Source of the DNA: JAENVT01 sp963773085
GTDB lineage: Bacteria; Actinomycetota; Acidimicrobiia; Acidimicrobiales; Ilumatobacteraceae
Length of the DNA stretch: 64,000 nucleotides
Assembly (NCBI GenBank): GCA_963773085.1
Contig: CAVYZS010000011.1
Coordinates: 457,465-521,464 of the forward strand
Direction of reading: 5' to 3'
Shown: in pieces, positions 63,563-64,000 of the stretch
How the letters are laid out: each line of letters opens with the position of its first letter
Position numbering within the stretch: the first letter of the stretch is position 1
Program-made: the position numbers and the translations under genes
The notes under the pieces: model-generated
What the model was told of the DNA's origin: nothing
Seen by the model: only the letters and a program-made list of their open reading frames with translations
Databases searched by the model: none

Positions 63563-64000
63563 CTACGCCTCTCTAGAGCGTGATAGGCCTTCGATTGGAC
63601 AATCGCTGGACAGGTTGACATCGGTGTACTCACAGAGACGGTCGATGAGCAACGGATCGACCGTGCCACGCTCGAATCGTCGGCAGGCGGCGTCGACCGC
63701 CTGCGTGGCGAGTGCCCGCCGCCATGTCGCGGGCGAGCGTCGCTGCGTCTTCGAGCTGTCCACTGGGTCCGTCGAACAGAACCTCGTAGACCGTCCGCCG
63801 CTCCTCAAGATCTGTGAGGACACCAGTCATCACGGTGGCGCTCATGCTGGCTTCATGCTCTCGGTGCAATGCCTGGTCTGCTCCATCGACATGTCCCACG
63901 TCGGACACTGAAGCAACACGGAGCCACATCTCCATGTCTTGTGCGAAGTGAAGCCTCGTACTCAGGCCGCCGAGACGACGAATCGCAGAGGTGCGAATCA
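63563..64000 (-). CDS. C-terminal part of a GT2-like glycosyltransferase (partial, one apparent frameshift)
   Basis: The frame is open at the right edge: IRTSAIRRLGGLSTRLHFAQDMEMWLRVASVSDVGHVDG and DQALHREHEASMSATVMTG resemble the end of GT-A domains (G-G-x-x-x-x-L-x-x-A-D-x-E-MWLR). A shift near 63735 continues ALATQAVDAACRRFERGTVDPLLIDRLCEYT to the stop at 63563. The 5' part lies outside the window. It is transcribed toward the rest of the EPS locus. Confidence 0.65.

Overview
The window is high-GC DNA from an actinobacterium. The gene families (class III cyclase-AAA-TPR regulator, DUF4916, DUF3052, a CtpE-like P-type ATPase, secreted proteins with repeats ending in V[IV]D-x-x-GYF, frequent GTG/TTG starts and ATGA-type overlaps) suggest the Acidimicrobiia, for example an Ilumatobacter-like lineage. 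That placement is inference from family content, not a tree.

Region 1 (1-5.8 kb, minus strand) holds four overlapping genes of a phage-tail-like or contractile-injection-system baseplate: a TIR-LysM fusion, gp25, gpJ and gpI carrying two zinc ribbons. A membrane protein and a phosphotransferase cut by the window edge follow. No sheath, tube, spike or AAA ATPase is present. I regard the TIR-LysM baseplate module as the best candidate for an undescribed system. Region 2 (5.8-24 kb) is ordinary, mostly intact chromosome: a YihY-like and a DoxX-like membrane protein, an EctD-like dioxygenase next to an alanine-racemase-like protein lacking the catalytic Tyr, an HD protein, an MBL hydrolase, a Gfo/Idh/MocA oxidoreductase, a cold-shock protein, an L,D-transpeptidase, a subtilase overlapping a DUF4916 gene, an Fpg/Nei glycosylase and a very large cyclase regulator. 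Region 3 (24-37.3 kb) has a MacB-type ABC exporter (one ATPase, two large permeases), a 1-Cys peroxiredoxin, an ArsR/SRPBCC pair with a clear operator-in-promoter and a leaderless start, an M23 peptidase, an SDR and a CtpE-like ATPase. Region 4 (37.8-39.7 kb) has a secreted collagen-like protein and a cyclase remnant.

Region 5 (39.8-49.0 kb) is a genomic island of about 9.1 kb integrated in a tRNA-Arg(CCU) gene. It has a 40-bp perfect core duplication, a tyrosine integrase, an excisionase-like gene, a ribbon-helix-helix gene, repeats resembling arm sites, and a cargo of a GMC oxidoreductase plus a large AAA-LuxR regulator bounded by degraded inverted repeats. An IS481-family element (49.1-50.8 kb) follows. 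Region 6 (52.2-64 kb) is an exopolysaccharide locus: initiating sugar transferase, Wzx-like flippase, a low-GC glycosyltransferase, an asparagine-synthetase-like protein, a Wzz-like protein, an O-antigen-ligase/polymerase-like protein and two GT2 enzymes.

Many genes are broken by single-base frameshifts, a few in the left 37 kb and roughly thirty in the right 26 kb. In most, both flanks remain coding, the total length equals an intact gene plus or minus one or two bases, and several lie in short homopolymers. I therefore read most as sequencing or assembly indels and annotate the genes across them. True decay cannot be excluded in the island, in the IS, or near 58-60 kb.
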